This document shows, piece by piece, positions 32,894-41,965 of a DNA stretch of 64,000 nucleotides. Numbering within the stretch: position 1 is the stretch's first letter; each line of letters begins with the position of its first letter. A program made the position numbers and the translations under genes. The stretch is from JAKAKT01 sp041305385 (GTDB lineage: Archaea > Micrarchaeota > Micrarchaeia > Burarchaeales > JAKAKT01): assembly GCA_041305385.1 (NCBI GenBank), contig JBFYLO010000046.1, positions 1-64,000 of the forward strand, read 5' to 3'. The notes beneath the pieces were generated by a model. The model saw only the letters and a list, made by a program, of their open reading frames with translations, was not told the DNA's origin and ran no database searches.

Positions 32894-35518
32894 ATGCTCA
32901 CGAAAGATTTGCTTCGAAAGGAGTTCTCCCAGAACTACAAGGACTACTACCAGGTCGAGGTGTTCGAGAAGGAGGGCTTCACCAGGAAAACATGTTCCTG
33001 CGGGAAGAGCTACTGGAGCGTTGGCGATACTCCCAACTGCGGGGACTCGATTCACGCGCCCTACTCCTTCTTCAAGCAGGCCAAGAGCAGGGATGATTAC
33101 GTCAGCTTCTGGAAGAAATACGCCGCATTCTGGAAGAAGAACGGCCACACCATCATAACCCGCTACCCAGTGGTCAGCAGGTGGAGGCCTGACCTCTATT
33201 TCACAATGGCCTCCATTCAGGACTTCCAGAGGCTCGAGAAGGGCAAGATGACCTTCGAATATCCCGCTAACCCACTGATGGTCCCGCAAATCTCTCTCCG
33301 CTTCAACGACATAGCGAATGTCGGGGTCACTGGCAGGCACTTCTCCTGCTTCACCATGGCAGGCCAGCACGCCTTCAACTACCCGAAAGAGGGCTATTGG
33401 AAGGACAGGTGCCTGGAGCTCAATTTCGAGTTCCTCACCAAGGTCCTCGGGGTCAAGAAGGCCGACCTCACCTACACCGAGGACGTCTGGGCCATGGGCG
33501 ACTTCTCGGCATTCGGCCCCTGCGTGGAATCTTTTGCCAACGGGCTCGAGCTCGTCAACAGCGTCTTCATGCAGTACAGCTTCCTGAAGGACCAGCGCCG
33601 CGAGCTTGACATCAAAGTAATCGATGTGGGCTGGGGATTCGAGAGGCTCCTCTGGTATTCAAACGGTGACTACACAGCATTCGATTCAGTCTTCCCGCGC
33701 GAGATAAAGTTCATGGAGAGCAAGGCAGGGCTCCAGGTGGACAAGGCGCTCTTCCACAAATACGCGGCCCTTGCCTCCAAACTCGACGCGGACGAGGGCT
33801 CAGTGATGTCCTATGAGGAGAAACGAATCGCGAAGGAGCTCGGCAAGACCCCCGAAGAACTCAGGAAGAGCATCTTCCCGCTCCAGGCAATCTACGCGAT
33901 TGCGGACCATTCGAGGACGCTTTTGTTTGCGATTTCCGACGGTTCTCTTCCCTCGAATGTGGGCGGGGGCTATAATCTTCGGGTGATACTCAGGCGCGCG
34001 CTCGGGTTCATGGATGAGTATGGTTTCAATTTTACGCTCGATGAGATAATCGACATGGTGGCCGAGGACCTCAAGCCCGTCTATCCGGAGCTTGCTGAGA
34101 ACCTGCCCTCAGTGCACAAGATTCTGGAAGTCGAGACTGCGCGCTATGGGGAGAGCAGGAAGAAGGCGACAGGCATAGTCGAGTCCCTAGTCTCAGCCAC
34201 AGGAAAGCTGACTACAGAGAAGATGACAACCCTCTATGAGAGCCACGGGATTACCCCGGAGCTCATCGAGAAAGTGGCCTCGGACATGAAAAAGCAGATT
34301 GAAATCCCAACCAATTTCTACTCAAAAATAACCAAAAAGACATTCAAGGAGAAGGAGGAGGAGATTCAAATCGATGCGAGCGGGCTTCCCCCAACAGAAA
34401 TCCTCTATTATGAGGGCAAAACTGAAGCCAAGGCGAAGGTGCTCAAAATCGACGGGAACCGGGTTGTTCTCGACAAAACAATCTTCTACCCTGAGGGGGG
34501 AGGGCAGGCAACTGACTCGGGAACAATGGGCGGAATTCCAGTAATCCGGGCGGACAAGGTTGGGGATATAATTGTTCATACTCTGAAGCAGGCCCCGAAT
34601 TTCAAGGTCGGAGAGCAAGTGGCTTGCAGTGTTGACCTAGACAGGCGCAATGCACTCATGCGCCACCACACAGCCACCCACCTGGTAAACGCAGCCTGCA
34701 GGAAGGTTCTCGGCACCCACGTCTGGCAGGCAGGCGCGAAGAAAGAGCCGGAGATGGCGCACCTAGACATAACCCATTATGAAAAGATTCCTGCACCGGT
34801 TCTAAGGGAAATCGAGATCCTCGCGAACCGCTATGTTTACGAAAACCACACTGTTAAGAAGACAGTGATGGACAGAGGCGAGGCGGAGCAGAAATACGGT
34901 TTCATCCTCTACCAGGGGGGCGGCTCTCCTGGGAAGCGGATTAGGGTCATTGACATTGACGGCCTCGATGCAGAGGCATGCGGGGGCTTGCATGTCGACA
35001 GGACAGGTGACATCGGGCTCATAAAAATCATCTCCGAATCCAGAATTCAGGATGGGATTAACAGGATTGAGTTCAAGGCAGGCGCCCCGGCAATCGCCTA
35101 CATTCAGGGGCAGGAGGAGATAATCAGAAAGGCGTCCGAGGAGCTCCACGTCCAACCTCTCCATCTCCCTGAGGCAGTCAGTAAGTTCTTCAGGGAATGG
35201 AAGGAGATGGCGAAAAAGGCGGAATCCATGACGGGCGAGATCGCGTCAGCCCAAATCGAGAAGCTCATCGCAGGAAAGGAGGGCATGATAAAGGCGAACC
35301 TCCCAGTTGACCAGAAATCCCTCCGGACCCTTGCGCTCACTCTCCAGTCAGCCGGGAGAGCAGGAGTTCTCATCGGGAAAGAAAACATAGTTGTCTGCGT
35401 TGGGGATTCCAAACACAAGGCCCGCGAGATGCTTCTTGAACTGACAAAGCAATTCGGGGGGAACGGCGGCGGGGATGACAACCTAGCGATGGGAAAATTG
35501 GAGAGGAAGCCATTCTGA
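32894..35518 (+). CDS. alaS: Alanyl-tRNA synthetase, archaeal type
   Basis: 874 residues. The N-terminus has the archaeal signature TCSCGKSYWSVGDTPNCGD, a cysteine-containing insert before the class II catalytic core (RFNDIANVGVTGRHFSCFTM). The C-terminal half holds the editing domain with HHTATH and, further on, CGGLHVDRTGDIG (zinc-binding Cys/His). Tail residues GGNGGGDDNLAMGK form the conserved DHHA1-type glycine-rich end. It charges tRNA-Ala and removes misattached Ser or Gly. The ATG is chosen over the TTG two codons upstream. Confidence 0.94.
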   Translation: MLTKDLLRKEFSQNYKDYYQVEVFEKEGFTRKTCSCGKSYWSVGDTPNCGDSIHAPYSFFKQAKSRDDYVSFWKKYAAFWKKNGHTIITRYPVVSRWRPDLYFTMASIQDFQRLEKGKMTFEYPANPLMVPQISLRFNDIANVGVTGRHFSCFTMAGQHAFNYPKEGYWKDRCLELNFEFLTKVLGVKKADLTYTEDVWAMGDFSAFGPCVESFANGLELVNSVFMQYSFLKDQRRELDIKVIDVGWGFERLLWYSNGDYTAFDSVFPREIKFMESKAGLQVDKALFHKYAALASKLDADEGSVMSYEEKRIAKELGKTPEELRKSIFPLQAIYAIADHSRTLLFAISDGSLPSNVGGGYNLRVILRRALGFMDEYGFNFTLDEIIDMVAEDLKPVYPELAENLPSVHKILEVETARYGESRKKATGIVESLVSATGKLTTEKMTTLYESHGITPELIEKVASDMKKQIEIPTNFYSKITKKTFKEKEEEIQIDASGLPPTEILYYEGKTEAKAKVLKIDGNRVVLDKTIFYPEGGGQATDSGTMGGIPVIRADKVGDIIVHTLKQAPNFKVGEQVACSVDLDRRNALMRHHTATHLVNAACRKVLGTHVWQAGAKKEPEMAHLDITHYEKIPAPVLREIEILANRYVYENHTVKKTVMDRGEAEQKYGFILYQGGGSPGKRIRVIDIDGLDAEACGGLHVDRTGDIGLIKIISESRIQDGINRIEFKAGAPAIAYIQGQEEIIRKASEELHVQPLHLPEAVSKFFREWKEMAKKAESMTGEIASAQIEKLIAGKEGMIKANLPVDQKSLRTLALTLQSAGRAGVLIGKENIVVCVGDSKHKAREMLLELTKQFGGNGGGDDNLAMGKLERKPF

Positions 35519-35541
35519 CGGCTGTCTCCTGAGCAAATTTT

Positions 35542-36561
35542 CTAATGCTGGTCGAATATCCTCTCTGCCCCGCCCTCCATTTTCGACCTCTGCCCCAGAA
35601 TCGGGCTTGGGCTCGGCCCAGAACTGCTCTGCCCAGGCTGGCCCGGAGTGTCGATTAGAGAATATATCCCAACGCGGCCATACTCTTCAACAAATATCCT
35701 TATGGGTGCGATAATGGAGCCCAAAACCAGGAGTATCGCCGTGCTGATGAGGGCAGGATTGTCAGGATTTCCGCCTTTTTCTATAAACATCACAACGACG
35801 CCCGGGATTGCAACGGCAAATGTCACTGCGCCGAACAATATCCCAATCACGATTCCGAACACCAGGTTGGTCCCGAACACCTTCCAGAACTTGCCCAGGG
35901 TGAGTTCCCAGGATTTTTTAATGGAATCCACGGCGCCGCCCTTTCCTGCAAGGAAAATGTACCTGGCGGCGAAGAGCCTGATGCCTACGAACGTCCAGAG
36001 GATGCTCGCAGCCATCGCAAAAATAATGAAAAACCCGAGGGTCCCCAACATCGGGATGAGCGAACTGAGGTCAGGCCCACTGGAACTCCCAGAAAGATTG
36101 GAAATCATGCCGGCAATCGAGAGGAAGAAGCCAATTCCAGTCGCCGCCATCCCCACGAGAAGAAAAATCCCGGCGGCCAGGAGCTTCATGTCCATCCAGG
36201 GAAAAAGCACGCTCAGCCCCATGAATATGTGGAGGACAATATAGCTTACGAACGAGCCGATGTCGAGGTTTATGTTCCCGAAGCCTTTCCTATTGAGTCC
36301 AGAGAGGGCGATTTTTGCGCCCAGATAAAGGAACACGAACATGAATATGATTAGGACCGCAATCGAAAGCAAACCAAGGGTTGACGCCAACACGGGGTTT
36401 GCATTCTCGAACTCCTCCGCATATTGCCCCGGTGTGCTCGAGATGAGTGAAGCGATAAAAATCAAGACGAACATCCCGAGAATCCAGCCCTCCGATTTCC
36501 AGGAAACAGAGAACTTCAGCACATCAACGCAATCGTCTACGAATCCCGCCACAGGAACCAC
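35542..36561 (-). CDS. Multi-pass membrane protein of unknown function
   Basis: 339 residues with about six to seven membrane helices in two sets, a small extramembrane loop near residue 175 (SGSSSGPDLSSL) and a disordered Pro/Ser-rich tail after residue 305. The second half (KKSWELTLGKFWKVFGTNLVFGIVIG, read in parts) resembles the integral-membrane domain found in glycerophosphodiester phosphodiesterase-like and related DUF proteins. The function is not known. GTG start. Convergent with alaS. Confidence 0.5.
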   Translation of the reverse strand: MVPVAGFVDDCVDVLKFSVSWKSEGWILGMFVLIFIASLISSTPGQYAEEFENANPVLASTLGLLSIAVLIIFMFVFLYLGAKIALSGLNRKGFGNINLDIGSFVSYIVLHIFMGLSVLFPWMDMKLLAAGIFLLVGMAATGIGFFLSIAGMISNLSGSSSGPDLSSLIPMLGTLGFFIIFAMAASILWTFVGIRLFAARYIFLAGKGGAVDSIKKSWELTLGKFWKVFGTNLVFGIVIGILFGAVTFAVAIPGVVVMFIEKGGNPDNPALISTAILLVLGSIIAPIRIFVEEYGRVGIYSLIDTPGQPGQSSSGPSPSPILGQRSKMEGGAERIFDQH

Positions 36562-36600
36562 CCCATTTCTCTTCTTAGGTTAACATCGTTTTCGTGATTA

Positions 36601-37248
36601 TTAAAGCTTCCTTATGAAATCATGGCCCAGTTTTATCTCCTTTCTCCTGTGCTTTTTTGCGAGCTTGGCCGCCATCTTGCGCTCATGGTCGAGTATGAGG
36701 TGCTTCGACTCCATCCCTCCCTCCTCAACATCTTGTTTTTTAGCAGCAGCATTCTTCGGACCCATCTTCCCAAAGACTTCAGCCAGCTGTTTTCCCTTCA
36801 AAACGAAAACAGCAGCAAATATTATGAAGGCGATTGCCGCGGCCTGGCCGGTCTCAATGGGCGGGAGAGTGAGGTCTATGTTCGGTCCAATGGGCCCCCC
36901 CAACTCTCCGGTCACGGTTATTGTCTTCTCAACGAGATTTTCCCCGCAGGCGACATTTATCCTGAGCCGCTCCCCAGGCCTCTTGGGGGTGTAGCTTATC
37001 ACCGCCTTCCCCTTCGAATCAGTCATGTATGTGTATCTGCCCAGCGTAGTCTCTATCCCGGCTCTTGTTTCCATCACAGAGACAAGGATTTTGCAGTTCG
37101 AGTAAGGCCCTCCGTCCGGCTTCGTAACGTTCACAGCGCTCTTCCAGAGCGAGCAGCACTCGATGTTGTCATTCGAGAAAATCACGTCCGCCCAGCTAAT
37201 CCCAATCAGGACAAGCAAAGCTATTGCTGCAGCCGAACGGTAGACCAT
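36601..37248 (-). CDS. Exported Ig-like protein with transmembrane anchor and basic tail
   Basis: 215 residues. Signal peptide (AAAIALLVLIGISWA), an Ig/carboxypeptidase-regulatory-like beta domain with two Cys (ECCSLWKSAVNVTKPDGGPY; TDSKGKAVISYTPKRPGERL), a membrane helix (AAAIAFIIFAAVFVLKG), and a strongly basic cytoplasmic tail (AAKLAKKHRRKEIKLG). The order is outside domain, helix, inside tail. ATG start. No partner is evident; the next upstream genes are also envelope proteins. Confidence 0.55.
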   Translation of the reverse strand: MVYRSAAAIALLVLIGISWADVIFSNDNIECCSLWKSAVNVTKPDGGPYSNCKILVSVMETRAGIETTLGRYTYMTDSKGKAVISYTPKRPGERLRINVACGENLVEKTITVTGELGGPIGPNIDLTLPPIETGQAAAIAFIIFAAVFVLKGKQLAEVFGKMGPKNAAAKKQDVEEGGMESKHLILDHERKMAAKLAKKHRRKEIKLGHDFIRKL

Positions 37249-37284
37249 TGTCTCCTAAACCTATCTCAAGGGCGCTTAAAAAGG

Positions 37285-37797
37285 TTATTCTGTTATGGTG
37301 ACTGGGATTATCTTAGTCCCAAGAACAGAACCGCTGGCATTAACTATCTCCATCCGCAGTTCCATCCTTCCCGGCATGCCCGGGCCCACCACCTGGTTGA
37401 AGAAGAAGACAGGCTGTTCGAGGCTTTTTTCAATTCCTGGCTCAAGTGGGACCAGGCTTTCCGTCCCTCCCTCCAGCCCAGTCACACCGGTCCAGCTCCT
37501 GTCAGCCCCGTTTATCGCCTCCTCGGAATACAGGGGAACCCTCATCTCGTAAATGTCGTATTTCTGGTCAAGAACCTTCAGGTAATTGGTTATTGAGTCC
37601 CTGCTGGTTATGTTTGCCCGGATATGGAAATAGGTCGAATCCCTTGGAAAAGAGATGGAGTCATCGAAGGTCCCCTCGGTTTTCTGGCCATCTGCGTCAA
37701 TGAGAAGATAGCCGAGCTTGAAATCGACTTTCTCCTCTGGCTTGGGACAGCCGAAAAGCAATAGAAGGGCAATTGGGATTACCCACAGAATCCTCAT
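37285..37797 (-). CDS. Lipoprotein of unknown function
   Basis: 170 residues. The chosen ATG gives a compact signal peptide MRILWVIPIALLLLFGC with lipobox LLFGC. The mature protein is a beta-sandwich type (IDADGQKTEGTFDDSISFPRDSTYFHI, seen in parts) and ends in VTITE. The first methionine six residues earlier would only lengthen the N-region. It lies four bases after the stop of a small upstream gene on the same strand, so both are co-transcribed. Confidence 0.55.
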   Translation of the reverse strand: MRILWVIPIALLLLFGCPKPEEKVDFKLGYLLIDADGQKTEGTFDDSISFPRDSTYFHIRANITSRDSITNYLKVLDQKYDIYEMRVPLYSEEAINGADRSWTGVTGLEGGTESLVPLEPGIEKSLEQPVFFFNQVVGPGMPGRMELRMEIVNASGSVLGTKIIPVTITE

Positions 37798-37801
37798 AGT
37801 C

Positions 37802-38059
37802 TCACAGACCGACAAAATCCTTCGTGCTCTTCCCTTTTGGGAAGACCTTTCCGTTCTTTGCGTATACCGGGAGCTGACATTCCTCGGAAATCCTGAGCAA
37901 TTCCTTCAGGTCGATGAACTTATTCACCTCAAGAACAGCGTATTTCCCGAACGGGGAGTCAATCCGCTTCACCACAAACTCCTCGTTCTGGTACATCCCG
38001 GCCCTGTAGACTCTTATCTCGCCCCTGCCCTTTCCGAGCAGTTCCTCCCTTGTTGCCAT
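37802..38059 (-). CDS. Small conserved-looking soluble protein
   Basis: 85 residues, mixed charge: GKGRGEIRVYRAGMYQNEEFVV, then a helix (LKELLRISEECQLPVYAK) and a basic end (GKVFPKGKSTKDFVGL). It could be a small alpha/beta regulator; I do not recognise the family. ATG start; a TTTATAAAG-like box lies about 28 bases upstream on the minus strand (near 38082-38090), fitting a leaderless transcript that continues into the lipoprotein gene. Confidence 0.5.
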   Translation of the reverse strand: MATREELLGKGRGEIRVYRAGMYQNEEFVVKRIDSPFGKYAVLEVNKFIDLKELLRISEECQLPVYAKNGKVFPKGKSTKDFVGL

Positions 38060-38121
38060 GGCGAATTGATGCCAGTAAATTTTTATAAAGCTAATAGGGC
38101 ATTTAACTCGATGGTGATGCT

Positions 38122-38664
38122 ATGGCCACAGTCGTCGATATGGGTTTTGGGATAGGAATTGCGTTGCTTAAGCTGATAGCCGGCCTTGTGCTTAGCATGG
38201 GCTCAATTTACCTTGGAATCAAGATGTTCGACAGGATGACCCCAGGAATAAACGAGATGGAGGAGATAAAGAGGGGGAATGCAGCCGTAGGAATTCTCAT
38301 GGCTGCGGTTGTGCTCTCCATCGCAACAGTTGTTCAGGGCGGAGTGCAGGCCTTCGGGTCGAACGTCTCTTCGGACATGAGCGTCATGATGATTGCCATC
38401 GCGCTCATAATCAGCACTGTGAACCTGCTCTTCAGCGTTCTCGCGGCAATCTTCGCCATCTACCTTGCGCTCAAGATTCTAGACAAGATAACAGTCGACA
38501 TAAACGAGACCGAGGAATTCAAGCAGGGGAACGTGGCAGTCGCGGTCATGGAGGCGGGGGTGCTGCTCGCAGTGGCATTCGTGATTCAGGCAGGCATAAG
38601 CGGAATCACGCAGTCGAGCCTGCTCGACCCGAAAATCATTGCAGGGGCGCTGGGGATTTCCTAG
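38122..38664 (+). CDS. DUF350-family membrane protein (two repeats)
   Basis: 180 residues forming two copies of a similar unit. Each has a long hydrophobic pair of helices around KMFDRMTPGINEMEEIKRGNAAV and KILDKITVDINETEEFKQGNVAV, respectively. The pattern D-x-[IM]-T, N-E-x-E-E-[FI]-K-x-G-N matches DUF350 (YjfL-like) proteins, whose role is unknown. GGTGAT lies five bases before the ATG as ribosome site. The stop overlaps the convergent pilin-like gene by four bases. Confidence 0.7.
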   Translation: MATVVDMGFGIGIALLKLIAGLVLSMGSIYLGIKMFDRMTPGINEMEEIKRGNAAVGILMAAVVLSIATVVQGGVQAFGSNVSSDMSVMMIAIALIISTVNLLFSVLAAIFAIYLALKILDKITVDINETEEFKQGNVAVAVMEAGVLLAVAFVIQAGISGITQSSLLDPKIIAGALGIS

Positions 38665-39074
38665 CCCTCTTTTATTTCTATTTTTCCCCGGACATTTTTT
38701 ACTATTAGTTCGTCTCCCTCGCTTACCTCTACACTCCCTCCCCAGCTCTCGCACCTAAGCAGAGCGGTTATCTTCTTCCCATTTGCTTCAGCGGTCAATT
38801 CCTTTCCCGAGAGAACGAGTTTCACTTCCCATCCAACCTTCACCACTTTCGAGCTTCCCGGCCCCATCAGGCACACGCCATCGGCCCCTTCCTGAATGTC
38901 GGATGCGAGGGATTCGAGCCTAGAATACTCTAAAGAATTGCTCACTCCACTCTCGACGCTAAATATTAACGAGAGCCAGACCCCGATAAACGCCAGAAAA
39001 GCAGCTAGCAAAACCAGGAATTCGAGCGAAACCTGCGCCCTTCTCCCCAAGAGCCTATCCGCACTTCCCATCAT
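38661..39074 (-). CDS. Pilin-like protein with class III signal peptide
   Basis: About 137 residues. The N-terminus RRAQVSLEFLVLLAAFLAFIG is a class III (archaeal type IV pilin) signal: basic residues, then Q-x-S-x-E and a 20-residue hydrophobic helix. Cleavage by an EppA/FlaK-type peptidase is expected before Gln. The rest is a small beta domain with a Cys pair (GVCLMGPGS...LLRCESWGG). The ATG chosen overlaps the end of the preceding pilin-like gene by about 20 bases; an ATG one codon later is equally possible. Confidence 0.65.
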   Translation of the reverse strand: MMGSADRLLGRRAQVSLEFLVLLAAFLAFIGVWLSLIFSVESGVSNSLEYSRLESLASDIQEGADGVCLMGPGSSKVVKVGWEVKLVLSGKELTAEANGKKITALLRCESWGGSVEVSEGDELIVKNVRGKIEIKEG

Positions 39075-39327
39075 AGCCACAGTCGCCTGACTCGCAATCC
39101 GAGTCCTTGGTGCAAGTGCTTCCAACTGCCTTCTTCTCAACCGGCGCTTTGGCAGCGTCGATAGTCTTGTCCACCCCGGAGTCGAGCTTCTTGTCTATCT
39201 CGGTCCCCTTCTTGCTCCACTCGGTGGCTGTCTTCTGGAGCTGCACCACGAGGATGAGGGCGACTGCCAGAAGGGCCGCTATGACTATAATGAGCTCGGC
39301 GGATATCTGGGCCTTCCTCCCTCCCAT
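39055..39327 (-). CDS. Pilin-like protein with class III signal peptide and Cys-rich tail
   Basis: 90 residues. GRKAQISAELIIVIAALLAV is a class III signal with the Q-x-S-x-E core starting at residue 6. An amphipathic helical segment follows (WSKKGTEIDKKLDSGVDKTI), and the end carries six cysteines in a knot-like array (CTKDSDCESGDCGYDGKCG). That kind of EB/knottin tail on a pilin-type helix is unusual. It is the first gene of a two-gene pilin-type unit. The TATA-like TATAAAATT lies just upstream on the minus strand. Confidence 0.65.
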   Translation of the reverse strand: MGGRKAQISAELIIVIAALLAVALILVVQLQKTATEWSKKGTEIDKKLDSGVDKTIDAAKAPVEKKAVGSTCTKDSDCESGDCGYDGKCG

Positions 39328-39370
39328 GCAAGAAATTTAGGCGGAGAATTTTATATGTTTTTCGAACTCA

Positions 39371-40729
39371 TCAGAGCAGGCCAGGGAGCCTTTCATTATT
39401 GCTCCCACCTTCATAGAAACGGGCATACAGGAGCTTTGGGATTATGAGCGCCGCCTTCGTCCCAATTCCGCTCAGCCCCTCCTTCATCATTTCCTGGACA
39501 ATCGGGTTCTTCCTGAGCCTCCTGAATGTGTAAGCGAATATCTCATTGCCGAAAATCAGGTAGTGGTCAAGGGGAATCCCCTCGCTCTTCACAAACCACA
39601 TGAACTCATCAGTGTAGCACCCTTTCAGCACCTGCATCCTGAACTCGAGGTTCGGGCTTTCGTTTTCCAGGTATGCTTTCAAGGCAGCTTTCTGGGCTTT
39701 CAGGTCCATGGACCCAGAAGCTAGAAGCAGCGCGACATCGTATTTATTTGGTGCAGTTGCTAGGAATTCGTTGAGCTCGATGAATGTTCGAGTCCTCTCA
39801 TCCATCGGTACATACACATTGAATGAATTGTCGAAATAGACGCCCTTGCAGCTCCTGAAAGAGTGTACTACCTCTGGCATCAAGGCAAACAACAATTCAA
39901 GGTCAGTTTTCGTCCTTTTCAGGTTCCCTTGGAACACAACCCCGACGTTCCTGTCCTCATCAAGCAGGGCAGGATAAAGCACATGTGCAGTGAACGTAGT
40001 AAGCCTGTGGTCCTCCATATCTATCCAAACATCAACGTTCTTCTGCTTAGCATAATTTACAAGATACTGGATATTGTTGAACGCAAACAAAAAGCGGGCA
40101 ATCCAGAGTGCCTCATCCCCCTCTTTCTCGAAAATCCCCGGAAAAATCTCGCGAAGTTCTGCCTCGCCCATATATGTCCCGAACTGGCTCGGCTTCATCG
40201 AAACAGTCGGGTCTTTGAAGTGGAGCCTTGTGCCTCCGGCAAGCTTGGATATCGTCAAAACGTAGTTGTACATGTTCTTCTGGACGCCAGAGAGAATCTC
40301 GGTGTGCTCGCCCGAGAAGTTTGCAATGCCAGTTGCACGTGAATAGTCTCTCCGTATCCTGGCAATCTCTGCAGCCACTTCGTTTGCAGTCGAGCCTGAG
40401 CAGTACCTGTTTGCAGTTAAATTCATGAATGGCCACTTTACAGGCGGGATCCGCATCGCCTTGCTCATAAGAAGAGTCGTAACGTTCTGCGCATTCCCCC
40501 AGCTGAAAGATTTTGGCTCTGGGTCTCCGGCGCCATAGGCAATTGTCGGGTATTGGGACTGCCAATACGCGAGCTTATCGACGAATGCCCTGATCTCAGA
40601 AACAGGCCTAGATTCCATGTTCGCATTGAAGAAAACGCGATTGCCGATGGTTTTCTGCCTCGTAGAAAGGTTAGCGAGCACCTTAGGGGACAGATCAGCC
40701 CTTCTGGGTTCAACAATTGCTTGAGCCAT
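39371..40729 (-). CDS. Proline dehydrogenase-like TIM-barrel protein (divergent)
   Basis: 452 residues, soluble. Central strands resemble the ProDH barrel: RLHFKDPTVSMKPSQFG, then VDVWIDMEDHRLTTFT, then VGVVFQGNLKRTKTDLELL, matching the V.iK...lG, DxE and Q..L.rt..D patterns. The C-terminal part (ARFLFAFNNIQYLV is earlier; YLIFGNEIFAYTFRRLRKNP is near the end) includes the arginine pair that binds proline carboxylate. The N-terminal 130 residues do not match. Substrate may not be proline. ATG with GGGGTTGA upstream. Confidence 0.5.
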   Translation of the reverse strand: MAQAIVEPRRADLSPKVLANLSTRQKTIGNRVFFNANMESRPVSEIRAFVDKLAYWQSQYPTIAYGAGDPEPKSFSWGNAQNVTTLLMSKAMRIPPVKWPFMNLTANRYCSGSTANEVAAEIARIRRDYSRATGIANFSGEHTEILSGVQKNMYNYVLTISKLAGGTRLHFKDPTVSMKPSQFGTYMGEAELREIFPGIFEKEGDEALWIARFLFAFNNIQYLVNYAKQKNVDVWIDMEDHRLTTFTAHVLYPALLDEDRNVGVVFQGNLKRTKTDLELLFALMPEVVHSFRSCKGVYFDNSFNVYVPMDERTRTFIELNEFLATAPNKYDVALLLASGSMDLKAQKAALKAYLENESPNLEFRMQVLKGCYTDEFMWFVKSEGIPLDHYLIFGNEIFAYTFRRLRKNPIVQEMMKEGLSGIGTKAALIIPKLLYARFYEGGSNNERLPGLL

Positions 40730-40798
40730 TCAACCCCTCAGAATAAGTGGTATTTCTAGGGATTTCAAATTTATATTCGTTTCCTGCCAAGTAATTCC

Positions 40799-41716
40799 AT
40801 GGCTTCGATTCTCATAACCGGCGGCGCAGGGTTCATCGGTTCAAACCTGGCCGAAGCTCTCTCGAAGGAAAATAACGTGATTGTTCTTGACAACTTCTCC
40901 ACAGGCAAGAGGAGCAATCTCTCGGGCCTCAAGAAAATAAAAATCATCCGGGGCGACATCTGCGACAGGGCTAAAGTCCAGGCTTCCCTGAAGGGAATCG
41001 ACACAGTTATCCACCTGGCGGCAATTGCCTCTGTCCCAAGGTCAATTGCAAACCCCGCAGAAGCCAACCGGGTCAATGCAGGGGGAACCGTAAATCTTCT
41101 CTTCGAGTCCTGCAGGGCCGAGGTTGACAGGTTTATTTACGCCTCCTCCTCCGCAGTTTATGGCGATGCCCCCGGGCTCCCGAAAAAAGAGACTTCCCAC
41201 CTAGCCCCAATCTCGCCCTATGCAGCAACCAAGCTCGCCGGAGAGAAATTCTGCCTCTTCTTCGGGCACAACTTCGGCCTCTCGACAGTGAGCTTCAGGT
41301 ATTTCAACATATACGGGCAGAAGCAGGACCCAGGCTCGGAATATGCGGCAGTAATCCCGAAATTCATTTCTCTCATGAAGAGGGGAAAGAGGCCCACAAT
41401 TTTCGGGGATGGGAAGCAGACCCGCGACTTCACATATATTGGGGACGTGATTCGGGCAAATGAGCTGGCACTAAACTCGAAAAAAGGCTCCGGCGAAGTG
41501 TTCAATATCGCCATGGGCAAAGAGCAGAGCCTGAACGGGCTTGTTAAAACTCTGAACAAAATACTCGGCACGAAGCTCGAGCCAATTTACGGTAAGGAAA
41601 GGCCGGGGGACATAAGGCGCTCGTTCTCAGACATCTCGAAGGCAAGAAAGGCTTTGGGCTATGCTCCAAAATTCAATCTCGAGCAGGGGCTAAAGGACAC
41701 GCTCGGGAAAAAATAA
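40799..41716 (+). CDS. NAD-dependent sugar-nucleotide epimerase (GalE/WbpP-like)
   Basis: 305 residues, extended SDR. Cofactor loop TGGAGFIGS (8-16), then SSSAVYGD with catalytic Ser, and SPYAATKLAGE supplying Tyr-x3-Lys. GDGKQTRDFTYIGDV is the typical substrate-binding segment of UDP-GlcNAc/UDP-Gal 4-epimerases. The likely reaction is C4 epimerisation of a UDP-hexose. It opens the glycan island. A TTTATATTC box about 28 bases before the ATG suggests a leaderless transcript. Confidence 0.82.
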   Translation: MASILITGGAGFIGSNLAEALSKENNVIVLDNFSTGKRSNLSGLKKIKIIRGDICDRAKVQASLKGIDTVIHLAAIASVPRSIANPAEANRVNAGGTVNLLFESCRAEVDRFIYASSSAVYGDAPGLPKKETSHLAPISPYAATKLAGEKFCLFFGHNFGLSTVSFRYFNIYGQKQDPGSEYAAVIPKFISLMKRGKRPTIFGDGKQTRDFTYIGDVIRANELALNSKKGSGEVFNIAMGKEQSLNGLVKTLNKILGTKLEPIYGKERPGDIRRSFSDISKARKALGYAPKFNLEQGLKDTLGKK

Positions 41717-41857
41717 CAAGACCAAAAAGTAAAGAAGGCCCGGGCGAATTGCATTCTTAGCTCTCCGAGAGCCGCTTATGGTTCTTGAGAATTCGATTGG
41801 CTTTGGTTGTTGACTGAACCCCGCGGGGCTCGAGCCAGTTGCATTATTTTTTGTTTT
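41717..41857. other. Gene-free stretch rich in palindromes
   Basis: No credible reading frame. It contains several short perfect palindromes or hairpins: CCCGGG, GCTCTC/GAGAGC, CCCCGCGGGG and GGCTCGAGCC. A T-rich run precedes the 53-bp repeat. It may be the processed 3' end of the epimerase transcript or part of a structured RNA; nothing more can be said. Confidence 0.35.
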
Positions 41858-41910
41858 TGTATTGGAATTTGCTAAATCCAATGCGGCCAAATTTCTGCAG
41901 AAATTTGTCC
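41858..41910 (+). repeat. 53-bp double-hairpin repeat, copy 1
   Basis: Begins TGTATTGGAATTTGCTAA and ends GAAATTTGTCC. ATTGG pairs with CCAAT, and CAAATTTC with GAAATTTG over a TGCA loop, giving two hairpins in series. Copies 2 and 3 lie at 45646 and 62616, in the same orientation and with four to six mismatches in pairwise comparison. This copy lies 55 bases before a glycosyltransferase gene. Confidence 0.9.
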
Positions 41911-41965
41911 TGCTATAGCTCGTTCAACAGTCGTGTTTTTTAACATTCGAGCCCATACTCCCCTC

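Noticed and set aside
32808..33158. 116-codon frame starting in the alaS leader
   Set aside because: It runs 265 bases into alaS in another frame and its composition is that of a shadow. Only the ATG position after the TATA box is suggestive; mentioned under the alaS leader.
36622..37596. 324-codon plus-strand frame
   Set aside because: It is antisense to two envelope genes that have clear signal peptides, and its own composition is not protein-like.
41858..41910. Terminator role for the 53-bp repeats
   Set aside because: On the plus strand T-rich tracts precede rather than follow the hairpins, on the minus strand A-runs follow, and the copies keep one orientation whatever the gene direction.
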